64,000 bases of DNA from Kalaharituber pfeilii (GCA_015179045.1 WHUZ01000112.1:101728-165727); one strand, 5' to 3'; shown: positions 1-11,053, numbered from the stretch's first letter. Notes: generated by a model not told the origin, from the sequence alone. Made by a program: numbers and translations.

Positions 1-368
1 CTGGGAATCTGGGCTAGTGAAAGTCATCCACCTGGATGGACAGCAGGGTTGATGTCAATATGGCCGCCGAACATGGCATAACACCACTGAATTGTGCAGC
101 TTTCAAGGGGCATGACAAGGTGGTGGAGCTGCTGCTGGCAGACAGCAGAGTTGATCTCAATATGGCTAGCAAAATTGGATATGCACCGCTCAATAGTGCA
201 GTCTTAAGAGGGCATGACAAGGTGGTGGAGCTGCTTCTCGCACACGACAAAATCGACGTAACCATTGCCAACGCTGCTTCCAAGACTGCCCTGGATTTGG
301 CCACTGAGAATGGACATCACAAAATTGTGGCAATGTTACGCGCAAAGCTTGAAAATAACGAGTCTTAG
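1..368 (+). CDS. 3' end of an ankyrin-repeat protein (partial)
   Basis: An open frame ending at 368 encodes about three ankyrin repeats of the form TPLNCAAFKGHDKVVELLL followed by a closing TALDLATENGHHKIVAML repeat. These repeats usually form protein-protein interaction surfaces; the effector part of the protein is not visible. Homology to the repeat pattern begins near position 40, and an in-frame TAG lies at 15-17, so the upstream part is either removed by an intron ending near the AG at 43-44, broken by a frameshift, or outside the window. The repeats resemble the NACHT-ankyrin genes further along but have their own sequence (DSRVDLNMA), so this is a separate gene or fragment. Confidence 0.7.
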
Positions 369-2481
369 TGTATTCCGAGGCGAAAAAAAAAAGGTGTCAG
401 TACACTGGGGTGGTGGGTGGCTACATGAGGGCTACAAATTTACGTACATCGAGGTAATGTGTGTTGATCCTCTCCTTACTACTATGTATTTTACTTTATT
501 TTATTTTATTTTTTAATTTTTATCAACGTTCTGAATTTTGTGCCATACAATTTTTCGTTGTTGAGTGGTGGAGTTCTTGTAGAACTCATGACAGATCTGG
601 GTCGAGGGTAAAAGATCGGGAATGGAAAATCGAGAGGTAAGGGCAAGGATCTACCAAGGAGCGCCGGAAGGGAGAAACAAAAAAAATAGAAAGAATTGAC
701 TACAGCTAAAAGGGCGTATATTCACGAAGGTTGAACGTATATTCCCGTTCTGGATTATGGTTGAATTCTGAATTTCTACGGGGGGTTCAACATTCGCCGT
801 ATGTGCGGTCCGCAGAAACCATAGTCGTGTTTAATCGTAACTCTGAACTTTGATTATCTCTATTAGTTTCTATGTCGGGAGACCTTGGGGGGTCTAGTTA
901 CTACTCTGTAAGTAGCGAGAGCACATTCACGTATTAGGGATGTGAGAGTATGCAGTTGGGTCCATGACATGTTGGCATGATGGCTGAAAATACCTTTTTT
1001 TTTCACTTTTTTTTTTTTTTTTTTCCTAGTCGCGTACTCTGCATACAGCATAGGCTGTCAGTCCAGAGTAGAAAAATGAGTATCGTGTGCTAGAACTTGA
1101 GCCGCACAGATTCCGAAAGACAGAGAACAAAATCGACACTCGGACATGTCAATCAATATTGAGTACTTGAGCACTCGATGTATTTTGTGGTTGCGCAAGT
1201 CACTAAACCCTGTAGAATGACCGTTCCATGGATTCAGAATACTGTGTACAGGGTTCTCCAATCTAACAGACTTTCAGGCATGCTGGGATGTCAGTGTGTG
1301 ATGCTACGTCTGCACACGGTTCAATGTCTAATCCTTGTGGTAATCAGTCCGTCATACCGGTTTGCCATTACAGTAGCAATTGGAAAACGCCTTACGGTAG
1401 ATCCCGAGAGTGGCTCAGAATCTAGACCAACACCTTATGCCATCGAAATATGCCTACCAGGTAGCCTAGCTTGCACCCAATAGTCGAGCAATTGAAGTGA
1501 GACAGCTTAGCTGGTAATTACGTATGTGAATGAACATGGATTGCTTTTAATCACTTAAGAGTCTCACTGTCGTTTCTGTGCAGTTTGGTTACTGAAATTC
1601 CACTGGGAGCCTAACGATCAACCTCACTTGTTATTTACACGTAAGTGCTCCATGATGCAAGGCGAATTCTGGCAGTTTGCCTTGCTGTGGAGATGCAATT
1701 CCCCCACTTCACGGCAATGCAAGATGCCGTCCACTTTACTGTAGCAAGCGTCTCTTGCCATCGAGTTCGAGCGGGAGCGTGAACCGAACTCCAACGGAGT
1801 TCCAGAATCCTATCAGAATCGGAGTCTGCGTGCCGTCATACTAATCACGTTGAGATATTTTCCATCTAAATGCGTCACCCAAATTTGATTGCCGAAATGT
1901 ATTCGGGAGTGTCAGTTTCTTGAATTTCTTCGAAGAACTGGAGAACTGGGGACTAAGGTATTGAAGGATGTAAAAGTGCAACATAAATTGAATCAAGCAC
2001 CATCAAGGGCCATTTTACTGGTATTTTCTAACAAAATTCTGAATAATAAAGAAATTTTTGGAAAGGAAGCAACAGCAAGGTACGTCGCGATAAACTAGAC
2101 ACTTTGTGATTATAGAGGCTGTGTGTACCCCACGACATTCGCGGCTGTAGTCAGTCATAGGAAAGGAAGGGGTTTTCACTCATCTCCATTGACAGCTTAC
2201 CACTGCAGTTGTAGATGCAATTCAAATGATTCGCTGTTATCGGCATATATTTTTATCCGTGCGCTCCAATAGACCATCTGAGTGGGGTATTGAACGTGAG
2301 CGATTGATCAGCCTTGTGTGAATGCAATAAAGCCTGAGACTATGCCATCACCATCACAACCGAGAGCCTGGGAGAATTGACTGTCTTTATAGGAGTTGCA
2401 TTCTCCGATGAACGTCTGACTCGCATTCACCTTCCGCAACAAAAACCATAAGCCCTCTTTGCAATCTTGCAATTAATAACC
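369..2481. other. Intergenic, no gene recognised
   Basis: Only short frames with no recognisable domain occur here. There is a T-rich tract at about 995-1024. The stretch around 1.4-2.0 kb is distantly similar to 9.2-9.8 kb (shared phrases such as CAGTTTGGTTA and TATCAGAATC), suggesting an old dispersed repeat. The last ~100 bp before 2482 resemble the sequence upstream of the second NACHT-ankyrin gene (before 34348), so they are likely its promoter and leader. Confidence 0.5.
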
Positions 2482-4300
2482 ATGCTGCGAAGAAAGACAG
2501 AAGGCAGCCAAGAACCATCCGTCGCGAAACGAAGAAAAAGGGATATATTTTTGAAGCCATTCGAGCAAGGTAGTGGCTCCCCAAGTCGCCGTCCTGGGGA
2601 TCCAGAGTCAACTGCCACCATTCAACCCCCACCGGAGCTATCTCACAAAAACGCTAGTGAGAAGGAACAGCGCATACCGCAAAGTACCTACTTTATGCAA
2701 CATCAGGATGCCGAACGTTCAACCCCACCACAAGTAGTACCCCCTGAAACAAATCCTAGCTTCCTTGTGCCTGGTTCGCAGCAGGAGAACTGGTATTCCG
2801 CCCACCAAGAACCCTGCTACATCAACCTTCCAGCTGAGTCAGCCGGTCAGCATCAGGGCGAAATTTCCACAAACTTGTGGATAGAAGCGTATAAAAGACT
2901 CCCGGAGAAACACCAGAAAACCCTGGCAGAGTGCAAGATTGACATCGTTGCAAAATCCACTCAAGCTGGATTTTTGGATGAAATCCTGAGTGTTGCAAAG
3001 AACGCACAAAAGAAAGCCGAAACCAAAAGATGGAAATTCAAGGTTGGCCATAGGGAAATAGATGTGGGGCAAAAGGCACAAGCAATGGTCAGCTGGATTA
3101 ATAAGTTCAAAACCATTGGGGATATAGCCATGCAATATGACCCGGTACATGCTGCATTACCATGGGTAGGAGTGAGATTTGTCTTGCAGGTAGGTAGACA
3201 TCCATACTGCCCCATACCCCCCTTTTTCTGCCGTGTAGTAGTGGTGAAGTCCATCCTCCATATATGTTATGTTGAAGCAAACATGTTACATGGGTGCTAA
3301 AATATTTCCCCCTAATAGATCATTATTGATAGGCAAGAATCTATGGAAGCAGCAGTTATAGGAATAGAACGCATTACTATGCTCATTCACCGAGGGACAA
3401 CATATGAACAGTTGTATCTGAATACTAGGAAGGCTCCTATTGAAGCAAGGAAAACCATGGACGATCTTCGCGATACTCTGGTAAAACTGTATACGGCAGT
3501 GTTGAGCCTCTTAAGTGTTCTGATGGAACGCTTCACGAGGGCTACAGGTAAGCACACGTAGTGAGCCCCACCGGGTCTATATAATTTTGCTAACTATATT
3601 ATAACTATCTGTTGCGTCAGGGAGACATATTGTGAACAGCATCATCCACCCAGGAGCTATTGTGAATGAACTCGAGGCACTTGATGGACCAGGGTCAGAG
3701 ATGAACGTAGGAGCTGGTGTAATGGAGAATTGCTGTACGCTTACCACAATAATACCTTTGCCGCACTACGCAGCTAATCTAGTACTGTATTACAAATATT
3801 ATAAAATACAGATCAAGCGCAGTCACGACGCATTCATGAAGGTAGGAACTAGCCGCAATAAGTCTAGTATGATATCCACTCTAAATGTTTTATGCAGCAC
3901 AATTCAGCGATCTTAAACTTCTTCTGAGAGGCCTGGAGAGTGTCATAGATCGAGTGGATATAACTACCACAAAGATTTATAAAAAAATGGAAGGTATGTT
4001 GCAGAACCAATGATAACCCTCTCATGAAGTGGCATTTATTTACTCCTGGCCATAGAAATGGAGAGGGCCAAGGTTCTCAAATGGTTTTCTGACATCCCAT
4101 ATCGAAATCACCATGATCTTGCACAAGAGGGCCGTGTGGATGGTACTGGAGAATGGCTTTTGCGGAGACAGGAATTTCTAAGCTGGTTAGAATCAAGGCA
4201 GTCAAAAATGTTATGGCTGCATGGGATTCGTAAGTTCATCTTGTCATCATCTCTGTTTGATGTCCAGAGCTATGTTGCTGACCAACACATTGTCACGCAG

Positions 4301-4325
4301 CTGGTGCGGGAAAGACAAAACTCGT
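4301..4325 (+). other. 25-nt micro-exon encoding the P-loop core, copy 1
   Basis: The exon before it ends ...CATGGGATTC at 4229 and is followed by GTAAGT. An AG at 4299-4300 precedes CTGGTGCGGGAAAGACAAAA and the final CTCGT, then GTAGGT opens the next intron, which ends at AG 4385-4386. Joining gives HGIPGAGKTKLVSAII, a textbook Walker A. Flanking introns are 71 and 61 nt. The exon is not a multiple of three, so skipping it removes the NTP-binding loop and shifts the frame. Confidence 0.85.
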
Positions 4326-5631
4326 GTAGGTATTACAATCCAAGCTTTGGGTGCAAAGCAGCTAACCAAGTCGTGGTTATTTACAGCTCCGCGATCATTG
4401 ACAATCTGCAACAGAGAGTGGACAAAGTTTCATTCTTCTATTGTAAGCGTGACGAAGATTTCCGTCGAGACAAACATCAAATTTTATGCGCTCTAGTGAA
4501 ACAACTTGCATGTCCTGACAGTGAAAGAATCTGTGCTCCTGCAGAGGAAGCGTACAAGAAGGAGCAGCAAGATCCTGCTGCAAGGAAGCACCTTCCATTT
4601 GATACAACAATCAAACTTCTTACTCATTTGGTGGACTGCTAAGCTCCTGTTATTATCCTAGATGCTCTGGATGAATGCTCCCAAAATACCATACTGTCGA
4701 TTCTGGGCGCATTCTTCAGCATCATGCAGGAATCCAAGGCCCCTGTCAGAGTGTTGGTATCCAGTCGTCATAGCCTAGAAATTGAGACCCGTATGCAGAA
4801 TGTCCCTCATATATCTATAGAGGCCAGAGATAATGCGGAGGATATCAAAAATTATGTTGAAACTGAGTTGGAGGCTAGAATTAAGGCAAAGAGGCTGCTT
4901 CGGGGAAGGGTGTCACCAAACCTTAGAGAAAAGATTAAAGAAGTGCTCTTGAGTGGTGCTAACGGGATGTAAGCTATCTCCTTTTTTATCTCACTTCTAC
5001 CCAGACCCGTACTCATCAAAGTCCAGTGCTTTGAGGGCAAGCGGCCGTTTTATCAGTTATATTCTGCTTAAAAAAAATACTTACAAATGCGACAGGTTTC
5101 TCTGGGTCGATTATCAGCTAAGGGAGCTCTGTAACCTTCATCTTGAGCGGGATATTCGTGGACGGTTGGGAAGGCTACCAAAGGATTTAACAGAGGTATA
5201 TCATGAAATTATGGCCTCCATAGCATCACAAAATGGCAGTGCTCCTATCCTTGCAGAGCGTGCCCTTAAGTGGATGGTAGTTTCCTACAGACCATTGACG
5301 CCTTGGGAATTGTGTGCAGCTGCAGACATCGATCCAACGCAACCCATAAATCAACATAGAGAAGACAGAGAGACTATTGATGAAGAAATTGGAGTTGATA
5401 TTCTACTCAGCTTTTGTAGGGGTTTACTTGTTCTAGACACTTCTTTACAGGTCATTCGCTTTGCGCACTTGTCCGTGCAAGAATACCTCGAAACACAGAA
5501 TCCTGGGTGGGGTGTTCTGGATGCCCGCCTACTTGTCTCTGAAGGTTGTTTGTGGGTCCTCCAGTATCCGAATGAGGACAGCTTAGAAGAGTGTAAGGAC
5601 CGCTCAGAGGAGTTCGAGGACCGTCCGGAAG

Positions 5632-5757
5632 AGTACGAGGACCGCTCAGACTACGAGGACCGCTCAGACTACGAGGACCGCTCAGACTACGAGGACAGCT
5701 CAGACTACGAGGACCGCTCAGACTACGAGGACAGCTCAGACTACGAGGACAGCTCTG
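5632..5757 (+). repeat. 18-bp coding minisatellite (DYEDRS/DYEDSS) in copy 1
   Basis: About seven tandem units of GACTACGAGGACCGCTCA with C/A variation (CGC or AGC) encode an acidic linker between the winged-helix region and the ankyrin array. The unit length preserves the frame, so unit number can vary without disrupting the protein. Copy 2 has a different unit (21 bp) at the same place. Confidence 0.85.
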
Positions 5758-6129
5758 AAGAGTACGAGGATGGCCCTGCAGAGAAGAGGAGTCGCCGCCA
5801 TGCTCTGTATGACTACTCCGCTTCTCACTGGTTGATGCATTGCCAGTCGTATCAATCCTTGGTTCTGACCTTAGCTGAGACATCAGAGACCACTTTGAGA
5901 TACCCGAGGGAGCTCGCATTGCTGAGGAGCTTCTTAGGTTCGTTGATAATCGCGAGTGAAGCTTACAAGAAGTGGGTGGATTGGTTGTGCGAACTAGAAG
6001 ATGAGAGATATGAGACATGGATCTTGGCGTCAATCGACGGATATCCCTTACAGCCTATTTTTGCCGCAGCAATAGGAGGCCTAGGAGAGTTGGTTAACAG
6101 CCTATGGGACTCAGAAGGCATAAACATTG

Positions 6130-7290
6130 ACGAAGAGAACAACAATTGTGAAACGCCATTGTACTTGGCCACTACGGTTGGAGACACGTTGATGATGAAA
6201 TACATCCTGGACAAGGGGGCTAATGTCAACAGCCTGTGTGAGAGCGACTATAACTTTGGGCGTGCAACTGCTCTTGCTGTAGCTGTATTCAGTGAAGATA
6301 AAGAAATCGTCTTGCTGCTGCTGGATCGAGGGGCAAATGTCGACCTTGTGTGCAGTAAATATGGCACTGCCCTAGGTATAGCTGTAGATAAGGGTTATCA
6401 GGAAATCGTCTCACTCCTGCTAGACCGAGGGGCCAATGTCAATATTGTGGGCGGCGACTATGGCACTGCCCTAGGTGTAGCTGCACATTCGGGTAATCAG
6501 GGATTCGTCTCACTCCTGCTAGACCGAGGGGCAAATGCCAACATTGTGTTTGTGAGCAGCAAGTATGGAACTACCCTGAGTATCGCTGCATATTGGGGAC
6601 ATAAGGAAATCGTCTCACTCCTGCTGGACCGAGGGGCAAATGTCAACATTGTGGCAGGTCAGTATGGAACTGCCCTGGGTGCCGCTTCATATCGGGGCCA
6701 CAAGGAAATCGTCTCACTCCTGCTGGACCGAGGGGCAAATGCCAACATTGTGGGAGGTGACTATGGAACTGCCCTGCGTGCCGCTTTACATGAGTGCCGC
6801 AGGGAAATCGCCTCACTCTTGCTGGATCGAGGGGCTGATGTCGACCAGTGTGTGAGTAGCAAATGTCCCTGCCATGGCGAACAGCTACAAGCGGGGCCAC
6901 GCGAAAAAAAAAAGAGTAGCAAATGTATCACTGCCCTAGTTGCCGCTGCAGGCCGATATCAGGAGGAAAATATTTCATTCCTGCTTGACCGGGGGGCCAA
7001 TATCAACTTTGTGAGCAGCGAGTATGGAACTGCCCTGGGTATCGCTGCATATCGGGGGTTTACATACATCATCTCACTCCTGCTGGACCGAGGGGCCAAC
7101 GTCAACATTGTGGGAGGCAAGTATGGAACTCCCCTGGGTGTTGCTGCACATGCAGGAAATAAGCACATGGCCTCATTTTTGCTGGATCGAGGCGCTAACC
7201 CGTTTCCTGCCCTTCCTAAAGGTCTCCGTTCGCCCCTTGATTGGGCAACCGAGAAAGGACACAAAGCTATAGTAGAACTATTGGAGTCAA
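6130..7290 (+). repeat. Ankyrin-repeat array of copy 1 (11 repeats, 99-nt period)
   Basis: Repeats follow the pattern YGTALGxAAxxGHKEIVSLLLDRGANVNIVGG. They begin with a divergent unit (TPLYLATTVGD) and end with capping units containing NPFPALPKGLRSPLDWA. Helix-forming positions are nearly constant between repeats, while the two or three residues before KEIVSLLL vary. One repeat is lengthened by a retroposed insertion at 6867-6913. Confidence 0.85.
6867..6913 (+). mobile_element. 47-bp poly(A)-tailed retroposed fragment (tail A) inside the ankyrin exon
   Basis: The insert begins CCCTGCCATGGCGAACAGCT and ends in an A run. It is flanked by a perfect 13-bp target-site duplication, GAGTAGCAAATGT, at 6854-6866 and 6914-6926. 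It matches the 3' terminus of the LINE at 44577-47696 (reverse complement). Insert plus duplication is exactly 60 nt, so 20 codons are added without disturbing the frame. Confidence 0.9.
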
Positions 7291-7394
7291 AGAGAAACGA
7301 AGGCTCGTCAGATGAAGATGCTGGTACTGTTTATATGTCGGATTTTGACCCCTCATTTCAGATAGTTCAATCGTATGTATTGCGGAGGAGCTGA

Positions 7395-10001
7395 TCTTTT
7401 AAGTTAGTGTGAGTGTACTAGGTCATAATGCCTGTTTTTGAAATTGAAATGTCTGTTTCCGCTCGCTCTCTGTAATATAGTGTAGCAGATTTTCGTAATT
7501 TTGAACTTATTGCAAAACGTAGTTGTAAAGGTATCTTTCTTATAGGGAGAAGTCATCGTCTTTTTTTTTAGTATCATTTATCGCTTGTGTTAACTACAGA
7601 AGCAGATAGTATTGCAGTCCCACTTGAGCTTATCCCGCATCCGCCTCTACCCCTCTCGTCTGCCCTCGTCAATCCCGATCACCCATTCCGTCCATCCAAT
7701 CTCACTCTCTCCACCACCTTCACTCCACTACGAGATCCAAGATTTTATCGCTTTCTCCCTCCGCCATCGCTGGCCTGATCTTGGCCTTCCCATAGAACGG
7801 TACCATCAGTTCTCTTCAGTGTGACGCAGTATCACATCTCCACAAGTCTCAACTCAATCACCTATGTCTTTCCGATCCTTTTCACCTTGACCTGCCGAGT
7901 GTGATGTAGGATCATGTTGGACTATTGAGACCGAACTGATGGATGTATAATACGCCACAGGTATTGTTTTAGCGACTTAAGTAAATAAATAGATCTATAC
8001 TGGACACTCCAGTTTAACTTTATCCAAGGATGCATAGCTACAATTATTCAAAAAATAATTCCATTTCGCCCCTCCTCTCACTTCTGCCTTTCCCTTGGAG
8101 TCGTTGCCAAGCATAGCTCCGGATCCGTTAATGTGCGCCCTCAAGTACTTTCAGCACCCCTCCGAATATATAATTGAACAATGGATGAGAAAATTGTGGA
8201 AATGCAGTAGATCAGGTAGATTATCATCGAGGATTTCAACTTTTGTTTCAGAATTTCTCCGAGCAGTCCGGCTTGCGGGACTGAAAGTCTGTAGGTTTAT
8301 GTGCTTCGTCGTTCGCTTGGCTGCAGGTCTCCGAACCAAAGGCAGGCCTCATGCCAAGACCCTACCGTCCAGCCACTGCCTGTCAAACCGCCCGCTGCTC
8401 GCATCTCCACCGCCGAAAGCCTCTCCCGCCGCTTCCCCGCCACCAGTCCCACCACCAGCAGCCACCCGACACGCTCTCCCAGCACCTTTGCAATCGCTTC
8501 TCGCACCTCCGCCATTCTCCGGCGCCCTCTTCAATAGCCTCTCCTAGCTCCGACTGGCCTTTTGCCACTGCCCTTCCGACAGGATCTCGCATCACTGTCT
8601 CTTGCCGGATAAAGCAAATTACTCTTCGGTATGCCCACTACTACCATTTTTTTTGTTTCTCCTATTCTCAGTTCACCCAATGATTATAGTCCTAAACTTT
8701 CCTTATATCTTATACCAATCACATTTTCATTACGAGTTTTAAAGGGGCCCTGGACATGAGAGGTTTGTTCTGACCCATAAGATACCGGTGCCCAATGAGT
8801 CGACTTCTCCACCAATCTTGCCGAACGGTTCAAATTGCTGACTCCTTCACCAATATGGCGCCGATCCGAACCATTTACCATGCAACGCATTGTCGGATTG
8901 GTTGACCGATATGGAAACTTGATCAGCAAAAATGCGCCAGGTACGTCACTTTCTCACACTTCTGCTATTATTAGAATAAATAGAAAGCAAAAATCAAAAA
9001 CGATTCCATCAAGATATGCAACCAGAGCATCAATACGAAGGACACTTGTCACTTGCATGTATTCCTTCGGCTTGCAGATACAAACTTGCCATGCATTGCA
9101 TTGTGCAGGCTTTAAGTTCGAACGGAGCTTCTCTTGCTTCAGTCCAACTGGTAGAAAACTATCGCCAAGTGCCACTAATGCAATGCAATGCATGGCGAGT
9201 CTCTTGCCAATAGTGATTCGGCTCATAGATACAGTATCACATTGGTGAACTATGTCACTTCTAGACAGGTTGAGATTTACAGCACCACGCTGGTAAAGCC
9301 AGTTAAGCAATTGGAAAATACTGTAAAGAAATTCCTTGCCGGGTGTGGGCGTAGAACCCTTCTGTTAAGACATGCATCCGAGGCGGCCTAGCTTGGAGCT
9401 GTCTCATAATCGAAGTCAGAATAATTAGACTCACTACTATTTCTAGTTCTGTAGAGTACAGTTTGGTTATCGGAATGCCGCCTGGGCCAATAAGCTTTAA
9501 ATTAATGTTCTTTCATAATATATCATGAGATAAAGGCGAACTCTCTTACTTAGTTGGTAGATAGTACTTGCTGTAGGTACACCATATCTTACCCAACTGC
9601 ATAGCTACTGAATATCGCTGGCTCCAACAGATTTCTGCAAAAATATCAGAATCAAAGCATGCGCAGACCTTACATTGAGATAGGTGGATTTTCTACCTTC
9701 CACCTAAATGTGTTCAGAATTTGCAGTTGCTTGAATACGTATTGAAAAAACTACAAACCAGTTTCAGATGTACCTTGTATATCAGCTGATAGTACCATGC
9801 ACGTCAAAGACACGATTATACAATTTGGCTAGAATTTATCTCATTGGCTTTTTGATGCAGCAATCATATGCGCTCCAAAACCTAGACATGTAGAACTATG
9901 TACTAAAAAAAAGCATGATACAATCTTAGCTACCAATCGTACTCCTTTTTAGCAAGGAAGTAGAATTGTTCGTAGTAATGCAATATTTCTCGAATTATAG
10001 C
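7395..10001. other. 3' flank of copy 1 and non-coding repeat sequence
   Basis: 7395-7920 is similar to 40223-40715, so the NACHT duplication includes about 0.5 kb of 3' flank. 8350-8600 is C-rich on this strand and belongs to the skewed purine/pyrimidine repeats seen elsewhere in the window. At 9088-9103 and 9181-9196 lies a perfect 16-bp inverted repeat (GCCATGCATTGCATTG). No convincing gene was found; overlapping short frames in the C-rich part reflect base skew. Confidence 0.5.
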
Positions 10002-10742
10002 GGTGGTCATCAATTATCTACGGTACGGTAAGGTGGAACATCCGTACATTTCATATCCCTGTACGTCTAGCCATTTGCGGCCGGCAATTGATGACCGGTC
10101 CAAAACCCAAAAAAGCTAAGGCTTGCACTCTGTAATTGTAGTCTCATTCACCCCTACCCCGCATATCAACACAATCACAGAATTGCAATGCCTCGTATAA
10201 GCCAAAAAGCATCAATACAGAAGAAAATAGACGCTGAAATCGATGTTTTTGATGACAGCAATGGAGTATGATTTAGACTCGGAGTTTAACTCAGAGTATA
10301 GTTCAGAGGAAGAAGAGGAGGACTTAGAGGAGCTTCAGGAGCTTATAGATAGGAGTGATAATATTGCAGCTAACCGATATTTCAACCGTGGCAAAAACTC
10401 TGCTGGAAGACAAGACTCAAATATTCTATCAAATTTGATTAATGAATATCCAGATTCAGCATTTCTTGCTATTTTTCAGATGCAAAGAGCCTCCTTTTGG
10501 TACCATGCGGTGCAGTGTGGGGTTGCGTTGAGTGGGGGCGGTTTGGGGCAAATCTACGGTAAGGTACGTGGTTTTCCAAAAAGTACGGGACTATTTCGTG
10601 CCGTAGATTTTTCAGAAATGTACGGTAATAACGTACCTTGCCGTACATTTCAGGGCGGAACATAGCCAATGAGTGTTGTTGCCAAGACACGGAAACTGTA
10701 CGAATGTTCTACTTACCTTACCGTAGATAATTGATGACCACC
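10002..10742 (+). mobile_element. Internally deleted PIF/Harbinger-like DNA transposon
   Basis: The ends are inverted: GGTGGTCATCAATTATCTAC starts at 10002 and its reverse complement ends at 10742. The motif TACGGTAAGGTA recurs inside both ends. The remaining coding segment matches the N-terminal region of Harbinger-type nucleases. No clear 3-bp target-site duplication can be read. At 741 bp it is too short to be autonomous. Confidence 0.7.
10188..10665 (+). pseudogene. N-terminal fragment of a Harbinger-type transposase
   Basis: From ATG 10188 the frame reads MPRISQKASIQKKIDAEIDV, then stops. A second frame from about 10243 continues with an acidic EYSSEEEEEDLEELQELIDR segment and LINEYPDSAFLAIFQMQRASFW, a motif familiar from the N-terminus of fungal Harbinger/DDE nucleases. 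The two frames are joined by a frameshift near 10262. The catalytic DDE region is absent: sequence after FW is AT/GC patterned and runs into the 3' inverted end. The family assignment rests on the recognised motif. Confidence 0.6.
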
Positions 10743-10795
10743 ACTAATAATAGTGAATCCTGCTCTGGGTGCTCTGGGTATGGTTCTTCCTGGAG

Positions 10796-10803
10796 TATAT
10801 AAG
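10796..10803 (+). promoter_or_regulatory. TATA box of the small secreted peptide gene
   Basis: TATATAAG lies 83 bp upstream of the ATG at 10886 and 53 bp downstream of the Harbinger-like element's right end, so the element sits in the proximal promoter. Confidence 0.55.
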
Positions 10804-10885
10804 ATACCATGCCTTGCACATGAGCTACTACACTAACAAATACTCCTTCACATCTCATAGTACTATTTAGCCACAGCTCGAAAAT

Positions 10886-11053
10886 ATGCGTTTCCCGAAA
10901 GCTCTCATAACTATTCTCTTTCTCTACCGTTGCTCGGTGGCTGCCATTCCAACCCCGAACATGGTGTTCGACCGGGACTCTCCCAGTGGCGATGTTGACG
11001 TTGATGTTGACATCGATGGTGATGTTGAGATCGGTGTTGAAATTTACGTCTAA
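10886..11053 (+). CDS. Small secreted peptide with Asp/Val-rich tail (55 aa)
   Basis: This frame encodes MRFPKALITILFLYRCSVAA, a convincing signal peptide (basic n-region, hydrophobic core, small residues at the likely cleavage site), then IPTPNMVFDRDSPSG and a tail built from DVD/DID/DVE steps ending EIYV. A TATA box stands 83 bp upstream and the ATG context is AAAAT. No family is recognised. It could be a small secreted effector-like or peptide-precursor protein, a truncated exon of a longer gene, or chance. The region downstream to 11.2 kb shows no clear continuation exon. Confidence 0.5.
   Translation: MRFPKALITILFLYRCSVAAIPTPNMVFDRDSPSGDVDVDVDIDGDVEIGVEIYV

Larger units (their letters stand above)
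2482..7394 (+). pseudogene. NACHT-ankyrin NLR-like receptor, copy 1 (disrupted)
   Basis: Fungal NLR-like protein: N-terminal NACHT-associated domain, NACHT NTPase, winged-helix region, acidic linker and 11 ankyrin repeats. Such STAND proteins are thought to act in non-self recognition and cell death. The ATG at 2482 matches the start of copy 2. Exons by comparison: 2482-3189, 3319-3547, 3621 to about 3734/3841, 3898-3993, 4056-4229, 4301-4325, 4387-4968, 5096-7394. Walker A (GIPGAGKT) forms only after splicing across the 25-nt exon; Walker B is VIILDALDEC; the later FAHLSVQEYLE motif is typical of the family. An in-frame TAA at 4640-4642 stands where copy 2 has a Tyr codon, directly before Walker B, and frames around 3.73-3.90 kb do not join cleanly. 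The last exon remains open for 767 codons. Probably a recent pseudogene, or one yielding a truncated protein. Confidence 0.8.

Noticed and set aside
5452..6033. Minus-strand 193-codon frame opposite the acidic linker of copy 1
   Set aside because: Antisense of the DYEDRS minisatellite (reads GPRSLSCPRSLS); a shadow of the coding repeat, as is the similar frame opposite 37582-37946.
8350..8680. Four overlapping frames of 60-110 codons in the C-rich stretch
   Set aside because: Mutually overlapping on both strands and dominated by Pro/Ser/Arg from base skew; the stretch matches the dispersed skewed repeats.
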